DNA of 64,000 nt from Hydractinia symbiolongicarpus (Eukaryota > Cnidaria > Hydrozoa > Anthoathecata > Hydractiniidae). Under the pieces are notes generated by a model. That model saw nothing but the letters and a program-made list of their open reading frames with translations, was not told the DNA's origin and made no database searches. Position numbers and translations under genes: made by a program. This document shows, piece after piece, positions 1 through 14,347 of this stretch. Position 1 is the first letter of the stretch; each line of letters starts with the position of its first letter. The stretch lies in NCBI RefSeq assembly GCF_029227915.1, contig NC_079878.1, forward strand, positions 25,693,501-25,757,500. The letters are read 5' to 3'.

Positions 1-2092
1 TTGTTTTAACACTTTTTTTTTTTGCAAGATCCCTGTTAATCTATTAATTTAAATTTCAAGTTTCAATTAGCAGTTGAAATCAGCTTCAAGTTAAGAAACA
101 TTGTATTTCTTATAAACTGCATCGTGTGGCTAGCTGTACCAATCCATTAACTGACAATGCATCATTATTGTGTAACTTTCATAAAAGACAAGTGAGTGAA
201 GAGCGTTACAAATACGCAGTTTTTACAATGTCCGCATTGCGAAACAATTAAAAAGACGGCCTGCGAAACAAAACAATTTATAAGACAGCCCGTGAAGGTC
301 AAGGAAATCGAGAATTATCACAAGTCTATTTTCGTGTTGTGGACATTTATTTTGAAAGTATGTTCTTCGACATTAAACATCTATTCCAATAATTTTTTAA
401 CTTATTGTTATCTATTGCAAAAAATTATTAAAGTATTTCAGCCCTGCCAACGTAAACAAAATATTAGCTAACAATAAAAAAACAGTTAGAAATCAAAAGG
501 ATAATTTCTTGTTATATTGCTCATCTTTTGATTCATCATTTAATTACTACTGAAATTTATCAACTTGTGCTAATTAAATACTTATAGCACACCAGAATAT
601 TTATATATTTTTAATATCCAACATGCCTTGAAATACATTAATACAGTACAAAATACAGTTAAAATAACGATAAGAAAAAAAAAATAACATAATAAAACAA
701 GCTAAAACTATGTGTTTATATCTAAATTCTTTTTGGGAAAAAATGAATTTCTTTTATTATTTCACACATTCGTAGAAATGTGTGATTTGGTATGGGCTGC
801 GTACTGTCATGGTGGTAACGAAAAGTTGAAAAGGGTGCAAATAGTATCAAAATCAAGGCCACCACAAATAGCGCGCTATATTGACCAAAATTTTTTGTTT
901 ATGTATTGTTTTTTTGCGTATAGCAGCGTTTTTTGTTGTTGTTTTCTTATTATCATGTATCTTTATATACTAAACCCAAAATAATGAAACCAGTAGATAT
1001 ATATTCTATTCGAATTTCGAGATATCTCGCATCAAATGAGGGTGTTCATTGTTTTGAAATGATTGTTTTGATTTACTGTATGTTGACAATGTTATAATGT
1101 TTGAAATTGACTCGAGTTGTGTGCACTCCAGCCATATCTCAGTTATCGAAAAATAGTCATAACTTTTAATATGATTCAATTTATCATCATCTCTTTCTCT
1201 AAGTTTGTGCCTTAATATTTTATACCAAATTTTATTATTGTATATTTTATATTTGAATGAATACATTTTAATTATTTATCACCATATTGTTGTGTGAGTG
1301 TTCAAGCCGCTTCAGTTCTTGTTGTTTTTACATGAGACATTAGAAATTCGATTGACAATATTTTATGTTAAAACTTGGACATCCATGTGTACAAATTAAA
1401 ACAACATTTTACGACGTTTTCGGGTGTCATACACCCATTTTTAAGTAAAATAAAAATTATACAACAGGTCTATATAAACAAGAACGTTGCCATAGATACA
1501 AGATATATAAACATAATCAATACAATATTTAAGTATAAAGTATGTGTACAATACGAATGTGTAATCAAACTGGACGGTTTTCTTGTATTATCTTTTGTAA
1601 CACACTTGCCCTATTTGTATCTTTTCTGGTGTTTCTCCATGTTTGCTGATGAAACAACTGCAAGGTCTCAATCGTTTTCGAGATGAAATTTTAAGATTTT
1701 TGTTGACAAAATCTTAAGTTAAAGGAACCCGAGGTATAAAATGATGTTGAACTTATATGATAGAGCTTAAAAGTTGGTTAACAAGTCTTCTTAAATTTTT
1801 TTAAAAAACTCTTTTTTTCAAGTTATTCACATTTAAAAAATTTCAGATTTAATTATGCTACATAAATTATGATGTCATATTTAAGTAATAGCAAACATTT
1901 TCCGTCATCAGTAATTTTAGACCTGTACAAGGTGAATTGATTAACATAAAAATATCCCGGGACGAGCAAACGAGTGCCATCTGACAAAAAAATTTATGTT
2001 AATCATCATTTGGGCATGATAGAAATAAATATTCAACTTTCTAAAAATCTAATGTCTTTTAAACACGCTTAAAAATGCATAGGTATGCATTT
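1..2092. other. Intergenic, no supportable gene
   Basis: AT-rich sequence with frames of about 100 codons or fewer. None has recognisable domains, exon borders or biased composition. The stretch just left of 2093 is the likely 3' untranslated region of the minus-strand claudin-like gene. No tRNA, rRNA or transposon end was recognised. Confidence 0.6.
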
Positions 2093-3617
2093 TTATTTTT
2101 GTTGGTAACCTTGTTCATTCATCTGCATACCTTGGTTGTAATAAGGTCCTTCCAAGTTATGTCTATATGATGTAGGTCTTCGGTTAGTTGGCGATAAACA
2201 CGTTAACACAATACCCATCACAAAAGCAAAAAAGCACATTGCTGCGCCAATCCAAGCTGAAATAGCAGACCATCCATGATCGGAAGTATTCCAAGTGTCT
2301 TTAAATTCTATTTCAGCGTATATTACGGCACCGAAATTTGCAGCAGCTGGAAGAAAACACAAAAATATAATTTTCAAATGCTACTTCCTAATCAATCATT
2401 GTTGGATATTTTTGTTGAGTGTATATTTGTATATCCTAAGCTGGTTTGAATTAACCCTTTCAGCACGGAAAAGTCGTATATTTCTAAAAAAAGAATTCAT
2501 AACTTTTGCTGTGTATTTGCGTAGGGTGGTCCCGAAACCATATCAGAATATTTGAACAATAGTTATATTTGTGCATTATATTTATTCTTCTCTAAATTCT
2601 TTAATTACATACACAATAATTCAAGGACATCAGCATAATTTTAAATTGAGAATTTTCTTCGTGCATATTCTTGGGTGCAAGTTCGTCCTTTAGCAACTAA
2701 CATAAATAAATCGCAATGATAAAACACTAACCTGCTATAAATGAAAAGTTGAGTACCAATACTGATCCACATATCCATCCACTATAACTGCCTTTGCAGC
2801 AACACAGACATAAAGCACTCCATGTCGCCAGAACAGCAAACAAACCTCCACACAGAAGAAGTGTAAGGGTTATGTCTTTTTCTGCAAGGAAAGGTAAATA
2901 ATGAAGCAAAAACAGTAATACAAGTTTTCTTCACATTTCAGAATGACTACTTTCTTTCAAGGCAACTGCACATTATATTATTATTTATTCTTTATTCTTT
3001 ACTATTCTCTATTCAAAAGGGTAAGACTAAACCTTATGTTTCCTCTGCTACACTATATTGCACACAATAATTATATCACAATTGTGTTTACGTAGCGTGA
3101 CTTTAAAACTCACAAAAGCATTTTAAAAGCTTTTTTAAATCAAATCAGATTCATCTGAAGAAGCTAGTAGCAGTTCTAATCAATATCAAAAGAAATGGAT
3201 TCCTTCTTGTGGTTTTGGCGCATTTAGGCATTAAATAAAATTGTACAGTAGTGAAAACAATATTTTGTAGCAGTGGAGACTACTCTTTAAAAAAGTTATC
3301 AAGCTTCGAAACAAAAATTGTAAACGTAAATTTACAAAAACAAATTTAAAGCTAACGTCTTTTACGATCGCGTGAGTTCAAATCACATTTACAGTACAAC
3401 CATTACCTTTGTTCTTGTCACTAAATTCCAATATTTCTTCTCTGTTATAACAATTTGTTTTTTCGGTGCATGTACGCCACAAACCTATTTCCTCTTCTAT
3501 TGGTGTTTCAGTCTTCCACCAGGAATATCCAGCAGCTCCTGCAGAAATTCCAGCCAGTGCCACAAGTAGAGCCAAGAAAGTTATAACCAAAACAATCATA
3601 GGGGTAGCGTTTGCCAT
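2093..3617 (-). CDS. Claudin/PMP22-like four-pass membrane protein (gene 1)
   Basis: Three coding exons: 3407-3617, 2732-2881 and 2093-2346, giving 204 codons. Both junctions are phase 1 with GT/AG borders (donors GTAATG and GTTAGT; acceptors TTGCAG and TTCCAG). The start is the ATG at 3617, just before the first hydrophobic segment; an upstream in-frame extension is low-complexity and unlikely. Four hydrophobic segments are visible: about residues 7-30, two in exon 2, and one in exon 3 (IGAAMCFFAFVMGIVLTCL). The first extracellular loop carries WW at 33-34, then GLWRTC at 45-50 and a second Cys at 56. This W...GLWxxC...C pattern is the signature of the claudin/PMP22/EMP family. Family members act in plasma membranes at cell junctions or as channel subunits; the exact role here is unknown. 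The cytoplasmic tail is short and rich in Gln, Asn and Tyr. A paralogue with the same exon plan lies 3.5 kb away. Confidence 0.8.
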
Positions 3618-3717
3618 TTTTGAATATTTATGTACTGCAAATTTTACGAGTATCAAATTATTGTTATTATTACAAAAGTTAAGATAAATGATTATTTTTA
3701 TTATTACAAGAGTCAAG

Positions 3718-6700
3718 ATAAATAATTACCATAGATTTAAATTGCAATGACGAACCTTAGGTCAGCATTAGGCTAAATTTAACCCTATACAGGCCAGAAT
3801 TACATTCTGATTGGCTTTTAAAAATAAATTTTAACTTTGCACAGTTGTTGTCACAAAAAAGGAAGGGAACAAGATGTTGTCAATAAATTTTGCTGATATC
3901 CACACTTTTTCTGCGACGTTTTCAAAAACAACAATCCTGTTTGAAGTTTTTGGTCGTCGAATAAAAGAATTTGGGTAAACACGTGTCAATAATTATATGT
4001 TTTGTCTTAATGAAAAGTTTTAATATAGTGCGTTTTAAAATTGTTATGTTTTTTGATGTAAATTGTTATACTTTTTATTACAAATTGTTGTATTTTATCT
4101 ATTTTAAAGATTTTATAGACATTTAAAGGGGTAGACCATTGGATTAATTGGATTCAAAAATTTTACAAGTAGAGTTTGTAGAATAATATAGAGGTTTGTA
4201 GAATAATATAAAAAGAACAGTATCATAACCATGGAGCTAAAAATAGTTATTAAAGAAACTAGCAGGAACAGTGTAATCCGATTAATATTTTGTTCTGAAA
4301 TATTTGATAAAATTAAAAACTGGCCTGGGGAGGAGGAAAGGTCATCACAATAGAGCTGATAAACAAATCAACATTTTCAGTCCTCGTTTACTTCCTGTTT
4401 TCTTATTGTTGGTTAGTTCAGTGTAATAACTATTTTTTCAAGATGACAGCCCAAAGTTAGAAGCTATGAGAAGTAAACCAATGTTTTGGCAATAAGTTAA
4501 AGGGTGGCAAGAGACAACTTTTTTAGACGATAGTAATGGATTTACGTTGATTATTATTGATTAAAAATGTAAATGTGTCACCATTGCAAAGTTTTGTTTT
4601 TGAAAACATTTTTTTGTCACTCACAACGTTATGTTGACTTGACCAAAACAAGAAGTAAAATAAAATCAATTTGATTTTGTATCTTCTCACCGCTAACAAA
4701 ATTTTTTTGCAATTAACAGAAGAATGATACCGGTAACAAAAAATCTTGCTCCGAAAAGAAATTTTTTGTATCACCACTTTCTACAACAAGCCTGGGTCAA
4801 CATTTTTGTATCCAGCCAATTAAAATGCAGTAATTATACTGAATGTCTGAATGTTTTTTTTGTCGAGATAAAAATAATACTTGTTTTACACGATTGTAAC
4901 AAAATTGGATGTAACAAGATATTACCTCGTGTCCTCACGACTTTATTCTGTTATGTTAACTTTTTAAACTCGTCCCTTTAGGATTATATTGGTGTAGTCA
5001 TTTCTTACGGATTGTTTTCTGTCTTACACAAACACAAAAATAGAATTTTCCGTCTACCCGCATCCTTTTTCTTTTTTGTAAGAAAGCTTTCTGATTATAT
5101 ATATTAACTTTTTGATAAATAATCCTTCAACTTATAAAAGTTACAGATTATTTCCTTAGTTGCTTCATATTTTTCCATATTTTTGTATAAGAAGTATTTT
5201 TTATAAGTACGATATATATTTAAATTAATTTACTTCAAAGAACGTACATATTAAATGCTTAAATAGTTAAAAATGTCTGCTGAAGTTTCTTGTTTTTGTC
5301 AAGGTTGTTCAGTATGACCAGAGAACTTTCTACGTTTGATTATTAAAGACGTTTAAAACGTATTCGTATCTAAAAATGCATAATATTTCACCTCTAAAAT
5401 CTTTACAAGATCCCAAACAATAACAATTAAAATATTGATAGAACTTGAGAAACGTTAGAAGCTAGCTATGCAAATCATTGGACAATTCTATAAATTGTAT
5501 AGGTAGATCTAAATTTGTTGATATATGTCTTATCCTAAGTTTAAAAATAAGACACATCTTTTTATAAGAACTTCAGAGGTTAAAAACCTAAAACATGTTA
5601 AGAACATTTTTTATAAAAATGTATAGCTTCAGAGGCTCAAACATTGTAACTTGTTAAGAACATTTAACTCTGTTCGTGCAGGGGCTAATGGAGCTCTGAG
5701 CCATGCTGTCCAGATCTGTTACGTATTTTTGAACCAATGAGGGTTAAGTATTGTAATAATTTTGGAGTTACAGATGAAATATTCCAGGGTCATATTGGTC
5801 GAAAGTTTTTAGACTGCAATTAATGCTAATGTAGCTGTTATGAATATTTATGTGAAAAATGAGTCATCTTTAAAATTGATGATGTCATCAAAAAATCAAT
5901 GACATCATCAATTCGTTTGTCTAATTTTATTTATCATGTCCAGTTTTGTTGATAAATAAGGAGCTCCAGGAGACCCCGACCAGGTCTAAAGAGTCCTTAT
6001 AAAACCAGCTCTTAGGCTTAGGGTTTAGACGTAATCGTTACCAATAATGCTCCCCTAAACTTCAAAAATGACAAAATATGAGTGTGATAAAAGACAATTG
6101 TAGAACGTTTCGAGGCTTAAAATTAAAAAAGCCAAAAAACATTCAAATGTTTCCTTTATGTTGAGTGTTCTTTTAAAAAAACAACTTAACACGAGTCCTG
6201 CATGATTTTCATATCATTCATCCCAGTATGATTAGCGGTGGTTTCAACACTGTCATGCAACGATGACAAAAACATTCCAAAAACTGCACTTCTATTTTTT
6301 GTGTATATTACTTAAAAAATTTAATGTTAATGCTTATATAAATAGCATCAAACTGGCTTTCTAATCAACGCAGTGGTGATTTAGGAGATCCGAACAGTCA
6401 AATAATATCACCTTTATTTTATGGAGCACAAGCATCAAAGGAAATGTGAGAAGGTGTAAAACAACAAAACTCTCCCAACTTTAATGTAGAGATTTTAAGA
6501 AAAAAATTAGTGGGAAGAGCTAGGATTGTAAAAATACTTAGCATATGCTTGAGCCTAAATCTACTTACTGCTGCTATTAACACAAAAACAAGTGGATATA
6601 AAACTAAGTAAGGAAATTTGGATACGTGTTAAAACATCTCTTACCATAAATATTAATCAAAACGTAACTGCAGCGTTGATTATAACTTAGAAAAATCTCT

Positions 6701-7105
6701 GTACGATTATTTTGTATGTCAATTAAAAATAATATACATTCTAAAAAAAAAATTATAAATAATAACATAAACGTCTAGTTTATTTACCATGCATATCTGA
6801 GTCATATCGTAAAACTTATTTTTAAATTGGACTATTAGTAATCGCTTTAAGATTTTATCGAGATCATTATAATGACACAACACTCCCCCGTAGATCGTAC
6901 ATATATGGTTGAATACGCCGCATGTCATTATAAAAGATCATTATTTCCAAAACACATTTCTAAAGTATTCTTCTTATCGTTTACAATACCCATATGAAGG
7001 AATTGTTGGTTGTTTCTCACGGAACCTTCGCACAAAGTAACTTTTCATGATTCTGTAATGTTACTTCCGCTCACAGCTTCATATGCTTTTTTATATTCAC
7101 CACAG
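3718..7105. other. Intergenic, no supportable gene; one perfect hairpin
   Basis: AT-rich spacer between two claudin-like genes. Short frames have no recognisable domain. The only structure I can point to is a perfect 14-bp inverted repeat at 5875-5912 (arms ATTGATGATGTCAT and its complement). Confidence 0.55.
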
Positions 7106-9138
7106 TTAGCGTAATTCGTAACCCTTTTTAGGGTTCACACCACTTTGAATTGTAGAACGAATTTCTGGAAACTTTTTCCGTTGAGCAGAAAGGGTATTAG
7201 GATCATCGTCCATGTGGTAACCAGCATTAAAATGCGAATTGGGATCATAACCAGTTCTCTCCACAAATACCGGATAGTTTGTTTGTGGCCTCACATTAAT
7301 ATGTCCGCCATCTTGTCCTTTTGGTGGGAAGCATAGAATGATGATTGCTAATATGGATCCAATGAACTGACTAGCTGAACCTAACCAGCCCAGTATACTG
7401 GACCATCCATCTTGGTATCCAAATTTTTCTGGCGATCTTACTTCAGTGTATATGATTCCACCAAAACCTGACAAAGCTAGAACATAAAACAAATTGTATT
7501 TTGATTATATATTCGTTATATTTCTTCGCAAGGCACGATGGTTATCTTGTATATGCTTTGTGCATAGCCTAACTCTTACTTTAAGAAGATATAATTAATA
7601 TTGCTAACGTGAAATCGATCAATGAGTTATAACGCCACGAAAGATAACATCGGTTTCTCTTACAGGTAACTAATTAGAAATTACCGGATGCTTTAAGTAA
7701 AATAAATATATAAATAAACTGTAATTTTGTTACAATTTGAGGCAATTTAAACATCTAGCTTTTAAACACTTTTCTATAATATCCTTTTTCGTTTAGAAAC
7801 ATTACGTAACAATTGTTTTTATTACAGATGTGGTTTTTCAATTTAAATTTTATAAAAGTTTGAGTAAAAATCTCGTAATAGTATTAGAGTTCAATCTTAG
7901 AAGTATAATGCAATTTTACCTCCTATCATAGCAAGAATTGTAACCGATGCTGTTCCACATCTCCAGAAGGTTTTGCTGCGACGACAACACAGAAGAACAA
8001 TACCATTTACAGCTGCGATTGAACAGAACAATAGAGATGTCAAGAGCAGCACCAAAATTATATCTGGTTTTATATCTAAAATGAAAATACGAATGGCATT
8101 TATTTTTATAAACGAATAATAGACAGCCACAGAAGAAACTGAAGTAAACCATGTTTCTCAGCAAGACAACCTTGCACTGTCAAAGTTAACAATCAAATCA
8201 TTAAAAGTTTTATGAATTACATTGTTTATGACTCGTTTAGTCCGTTTTTGTAGTACTTAAATTCCATAAATCTATAGTGCTAAGGGGGATTTTACGAAGC
8301 ATGCACAGTACACGTATTGTTTACAACAATAGGCATAATTTTTCGGCATGTTTAATGTAGATGTCTAATCATTACTGTAGGCTTTATGTCAAAAATGCAC
8401 GAAATATTTACAACGGCCAGAAATGGATTTTTACTGCTTAAAAACTAGCATAGAAATATTTTTGAAACAAATAGAGATTATATCTACGCGAAAATTTAAC
8501 AACAAAAAGTTGGCATGGTAACGATAATTTTATCAGATCCTCCGTGTTTTTAATCACTTTTATATACAAATTTGTTTAGGCTTTGTAGAGAGTTTTTTCG
8601 CTTATTTCTCGAAATCACTGATGTAAAACATATCGTTTGGGGATCGCTAAGTGATCGCGTATTCTATATCATCTAATTGATGAACTTAAGTTTAAATCTC
8701 ACTTTTGACATGTTCAAAGTGAGCGGAACTTATGTGGAAATACTGTAAATAATTGTGTTTTTTAAATTTTAATAGGATTGTTAAAATTCATGTTACATTG
8801 ACGTTCAACTTCCGTAGTATCAATCAATAATTAAGTATCTAAAAGTTAAATCATAAAATATTTTCTTTAATTTACTTCAAAGAAAAATGATATGTACCTT
8901 CTTCGCTGGTTAAGTATTCAAACTTTAATATCTTCTCCCTATATTCACAAATTTGCGCACCGTTTCTTGTTTCACACTGTCGTAGAATTCCTTTTTCTTC
9001 TTTTATAGTTTCTCCTACAGCATCTAATTCTCTCGTCCACCAAGCAGTTCCAAATAAACCAGCCAAAGTACTTGCTAAGGATGCAATCAAGCAGAGGATT
9101 GTGCAAAAGTGAACACATAGAGTCATTCGATCCCTCAT
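7106..9138 (-). CDS. Claudin/PMP22-like four-pass membrane protein (gene 2)
   Basis: Three exons: 8898-9138, 7920-8075 and 7106-7476, giving 255 codons, again with phase-1 junctions (donors GTACAT and GTAAAA; acceptors TTTTAG and TTCTAG). The ATG at 9138 opens directly into the first membrane segment (residues 6-30). WW at 33-34 lies at the same positions as in gene 1, followed by GILRQC at 50-55 and a Cys at 64, the claudin-family first-loop signature with a variant GLW. Exon 2 encodes two hydrophobic segments and exon 3 the fourth, followed by a longer hydrophilic tail of about 70 residues. The shared exon plan and positions mark it as a tandem paralogue of gene 1. Function within the superfamily is not resolved. 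Confidence 0.8.
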
Positions 9139-9515
9139 ATTTTCAAATGTTCTTTATCTAAACAAACGTTTTTTTTTCAATCCTTACAGAAGCAGAAATA
9201 AATAAATTATGAATTACTGAACATCTGTTTTTTTTATTTTCTCTCTATTTTTCTTTTTTATTAAAGAGAAATATTTAATTTAATTTGCATTTTCTTTTCG
9301 TCCATTTACTTGCGCGCTCTCTTCTATTTTCGTTGCTATTTTAAACTGAATTAAAGACTTGCGAACTGTATCAGTCTTTTTTAATTAAACAAGAAGCTTT
9401 TGTTTTTGTGTTTAATTAAAGTTTAATTTTCTTCATTCATGCTTGCTAATTAGGCAGTTAAAATTTATGTCCGTTAACAAGTAAAGATTGTGGAGGAAAT
9501 CAAGAATAAGAGGAA
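9139..9515. other. Upstream flank, T-rich, no gene seen
   Basis: Sequence upstream of claudin-like gene 2 that would hold its promoter and 5' untranslated region. It is T-rich; I see no defined element and no coding frame. Confidence 0.4.
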
Positions 9516-9846
9516 AATTAACAAAACAAAACAAAAACAAAACAAAACAAAAACAAACAAACAAACTAAAATTTTAGCAAAACAAAACAAAACAAAAACA
9601 AACAAACAAACTAAAATTTTAGCAAAACAAAACAAAACAAAAACAAACAAACAAACAAACAAACAAACTAAAATTTTAGCAAAACAAAACAAAAAAAAAC
9701 ATAATGAAACAAACAAACAAAACAAAACAAAACAAAACAAAACAAAACAAACAAACAAACAAACTAAAATTTTAGCAAAACAAAAAAAAAACAGAAAAAA
9801 ACAAAACAAAACAAAAACAAACAAACTAAAATTTTAGCAAAACAAC
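9516..9846. repeat. AAAC-rich tandem array with CTAAAATTTTAG spacers
   Basis: About 330 bp of AAAAC and AAAC units interrupted several times by the same 12-bp palindrome CTAAAATTTTAG followed by GC. The compound unit is roughly 45-60 bp. Long frames on both strands translate only to Lys/Gln/Thr/Asn or Phe/Val/Leu/Cys runs and are artefacts of the repeat. Confidence 0.85.
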
Positions 9847-9849
9847 AAC

Positions 9850-12800
9850 AGCCATATAAAACATGATTTAAAAAAATTAATTAATTAATTTGCTCGCTCG
9901 CATCTACAAAATATAGACACAATGGCACTTTTGTGACGGTTTTACAAAAGTTGGCAAACACTATCAATTTGTAATTTTTTTTTAAATGTGCATGTTGGGA
10001 GAGTCGCGTTTAAAATGCCCTAGTCGCACTTTTGACCATGTCCTCTTTCACGCCAGGCGCACAAAGACCCCCAAAATTGTGCAAACGTTGTCACGCTGAC
10101 GTCAGCGAACAATTAACACAATCCTGAGTCCGATGTGAACTTTGAGAAGTTCAAATGGCGTGGATCTAATAGAAAAATCGCCAAAAATTTCTACTTGTCG
10201 GGACGAACTTTGAAAGTCAACTTTTCTCAATATATCTTTCAGGGATTGCAGCTTATAAGAACAAAACCACTGGGCGAAGTTAATATCGCGGTAAATAACT
10301 GTTTTGTGCAAATCTAAGCGGAATTTGTATGTCAAAAACTTGTTGGAAACGCGCAAATTTTTGTTTGATTGTCAAACACTGTTTACAAAAGCATCTTGTT
10401 TTGTACCGTTTTGCATATTGGTCGAAGTGAAGTTTTTGAGAAGTGAATCGAAGTTTACACGTATCTATTTTCAAGTACGAAAATTGAAACCCATATAAAC
10501 CTGTAATTCTAAAATTTAATACGCACAAAAGAAGTACACATGGTGATGCTCTGTAATCATTTTATAAATATAGATAAAGAGAGAGAGTCCGCATTTAAAA
10601 TATAATGAACCAAATAATTCTGTACATGCGCGTTTTCATAAAGAACAATCACGTGTCACTAAAACTGACATGGATAACTGTCTCACCTACACCACTGTCT
10701 CAGCAACACAATTGTTAATTTTTATTACATAAAAAAAACGATGAAGAGCACATAATTAGCTTACTCGCATGTGATTAACCATATAAAAAGAATTATAATC
10801 GGGGAATTTACTAACTTTTAAATTCAGTCGTGAATTGCAATGACTTAACAAACAGAGTATGGCTGTTGTTATGGATACGAACATTGACAGAATTTCAACC
10901 ATTATTGGCTTTCATACAGAGAAGTCTGGGCACTAGTAATGCGCGTGTAGGGTCAAACATTTTATATTAGTAGCGCAGTCAGAAAAATAAAATATAAAAA
11001 GGGGTTTGATTTCTGGCTTTAGCTATCTTTTTACAGATATAAGACTAAATATTGATGATGTCATGTCAAAATTAAAAAGTATATTTGTTAATGGTTTATG
11101 GACTTTGCTTTATCCAAAAGACACAAAATCTATTAACAAAAATGGTGGCTATCCATCATGGTCAGCCTGGGTAAAGTGTCAAAAAAGAAAGAAATGTTTT
11201 TGTTGGTACCATTTGCTAGTTTTTATTGTTGTCCTAAATTAGTACTGCGACCAATAGTTACTACCACTATATTGAGAGACTGTTGTATTAAACAAATGTG
11301 AAGGAAGCATGACTAGCTAGAATTTGACTAACTAAAGAAAGCTAGGTAGTTGTAGCTAGATGATGTAGCTGGTCGGCAGGGATAGAGAAAAAATCACCGC
11401 ATGTTGCAAATATTTTAGGCATATTAGTATTACGTTAGCTGTTAGCGGCTTCATCTACCTTAATTTTCAAATCCATAAACAAATTTAAAAATCAAACACC
11501 TTCAAAAGATTTCTACTGCAAAGTGTGAATACCTTTTTTCGAAATTCGTATTGGACAAAGTACCGATTTTGCTTCCAAAATTCTTTAGCAACAGCAAAAA
11601 AAGTTCTGTAAAAATTTCTTTTGCAATTACAATTGTAATCCCAAACAAAAGTCATTAAAATTTGACTAAATAATTTCGGTTAGGATGTATTCATAAATTT
11701 AACCCTTTTTTCCTGGAAAGTTGTGTATTATTGAAAAAAAGTAGCTAATTTGCAGGTTTTGCTGCATTCCATTGTGTGGCTTGGTTTAAAACACTTAATC
11801 TTCCAGGAAATTTAGTCAACCTTTAAATATCGCTAGACCTTGCGATGTAACACTAAAGCATTTGATACCCATTGACACGTTTCTATAAGTAGATTACAAA
11901 TGTATGGTGAGGTGTTGACACCTATTATGGATGACTCCAGCTTGTTTTTCTTTTGAATTTTTTTTAATACAGGTAGTGTATCACAGAAGGGTTTAGCAAC
12001 ATTGTTGTAGCATGCTATTTAAAAGTTAAACATTCGTAGAGCTAGAAAAGAAAAAACAGATAAGGTCAAACACTTTTGCCTCCTTTCTTATTTAGAAGAA
12101 TTCGTTCTGAGGGTCACTAAGAAATTATATGAGCCTCACAAGTGAAATAAAAAAAAGAAAATAATATTTGTCCCCATAATCGTTTTAGTATTGCCCAGAC
12201 TATATAAGAAAGTTGAACTGGTTTTCTTTGTTTAGATTTCAATGCCAAAAGTGACTTGTTTTATGACCTGTTTTTTCTATGTCTAATAATGCCGTAACTA
12301 TGTGTTTGTTTATACGAGTCAATTCTGACATGCCGTTTTTTCTGCAAAAAATACCGTAGCAGCATGACGTTATACCACCTGATGCAAATAACGTGTTTTG
12401 ATTTGCTAAAACTATGGTAATATCACATTGTCGAACGATGCTGCTCTTGGTCCTCAAAACGAATAAAAGCACTTTTCATTTTCAATCAAAAGCTCTAAAG
12501 GGACTGTTACATGTAGCAAAGTTTTTAATAGCAAATAGCATGCAAGTACTTATCCAAGTACTTGTACTTGCGCAAGTTTTGTCGATTTCAAATAAATAAA
12601 ACAAATGTGAGTTTTTGTGCGCTCATTTTAAAAATGGTTTGCGAACAAGAAGACGTTGTTTAAATTCTGGCGCTACTGCTGGCAGTAAAAGTGAATACGG
12701 GTCAGTGCAAGAAAGAAAGCAACGCGTGCGACTATGGTTATTAGAGAGACAAACGAAAGGGGCTTGCAATAGAATCCTTTAGTGATTTAAGATTAAAAGA

Positions 12801-14340
12801 CGCTGAACATTTCCGTTATTATCACTTTTCTCGGGTGTACATATTTTCTACATCAAAATCATTCTACCAAACAATTCTTCTTAGGTTTCGCTTTCATTAG
12901 GACTCAGGTTTAGGTTTACAACTGCAGAAGGTTTACCTGTGCTAGGCGCTCATCCTGGTGTTACTCGGAATTTATTTTGAACTCCACGGGAACTTATTCT
13001 GCAAAATCACAAAAAGCCGGCTGATTGTTTCTTCTATGACGGGGTAACCAGAGGTTGTTGTAACCTTACGTTCAACGTTGGTAAGGCTTTATCAGTGTGA
13101 GTACTTCAATGGATTTGCGACACACTGTATATCTGCACCTTAGCGCTCAGCTGGCGTTAAATACCGGTTCGGACATTTACTTGTGGCTCAACCCGGCGCG
13201 TTCCCTAGCTAGTGCGATATATATTAGTTATCGCACAATTTTAGAGAAATATTGGTATTATCTTTGAGTTTTTTATGTAACTGAAATATAGAAGGACGTA
13301 GATGCAATACAGCAATCACATAATGTAAAAAGTAACAAAAACATGGCAGAACAAAACCAAAATTACATGTTAACATTCACAAAATTAAAAATCATCAATT
13401 ATGCGATTCAACTTTCAAAAGTAAAATTTTTAGCTACCATTTTGAATTCAACAATTCATCCTCTGGACTGATGTTTGGAATTCGCACAACATTTTAAGAA
13501 ATTTTTATTTTCCACCCGATAGGAATTGATAAACCATAGCCTTTTTTTATGGGTATATCAGATCAGTGATCGCCAATTCTTCTGAAATAAGGAGGAACAG
13601 CATGGCGGAAGGCATCTGGGTGCTTCCACTTTGCCCAAGGACAATCTGGGATTTCGTCAAAGACGGCTTATAATTATATTCGCTGCTAACCCCGTATCCG
13701 GAGAGGCCAGGTACCCAGTGGATGGGAGTTAACTTCGTTACTCGAACAAATTGATAAAAAAAACTTTTCCTAACAACGTCTTTCAGAGACACCGCAGCGT
13801 GCGAAGAGAAAAAAGTTTGTAGCTTATCAGTTTTGGTGAAATTATCAAGTTAGTACCATTTGTTTAATTGATTTACCGATGTCTCATGCAAAACTTAATA
13901 GCAATAAAAAACGCAAAAAAACGTGATAAGCAGGTTAATATCTCCAGTGTAGTTACCAGGATTTTTCTGCATGAAAAAATAAAAATCTAAAAAACCCTGG
14001 GAAAGGGACTACACTATGCAATTTTTGTATTGTACTGTAATCCGCAAGTCAGTTATCTTCAATGTAACCAGATTTGTCTTATAATTCTTAATGACAATTA
14101 TATCGTTAATAAGCTTTGATGTTTTAAGTGATAAAACTTACGAGACAATGCATTTTTGTGCGACGCAATAAACCCATTACAATTCCTGCGACAAAAGCAA
14201 ACTCGTTCCAGCTAGTAATTCAATTAGAAAAAAACCTGGGTACAAGTTATAGCTTATCTTTGAGGTGATCGTTTTTATTTAGCTACTATAAAAATCGAAG
14301 TTTGTACGAAACTATCCAGTTGGTTGTTGCAGTTTTTAAA
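9850..14340. other. Intergenic, no supportable gene
   Basis: 4.5 kb with no frame I can recognise as coding. A more GC-rich patch around 12650-13210 and another around 13540-13800 stand out from the AT-rich background and may be old repeats. I could not assign them to a family. Confidence 0.5.
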
Positions 14341-14347
14341 TCTTAAT

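Noticed and set aside
9474-9837. Lys/Asn/Gln and Phe/Val repeat proteins on both strands
   Set aside because: AAAC-type tandem repeat; simultaneous opposite-strand frames show it is composition, not coding.
13547-13792. 81-codon minus-strand frame in a GC-richer patch
   Set aside because: Possible old repeat, but neither strand gives a recognisable product and no element ends were found.
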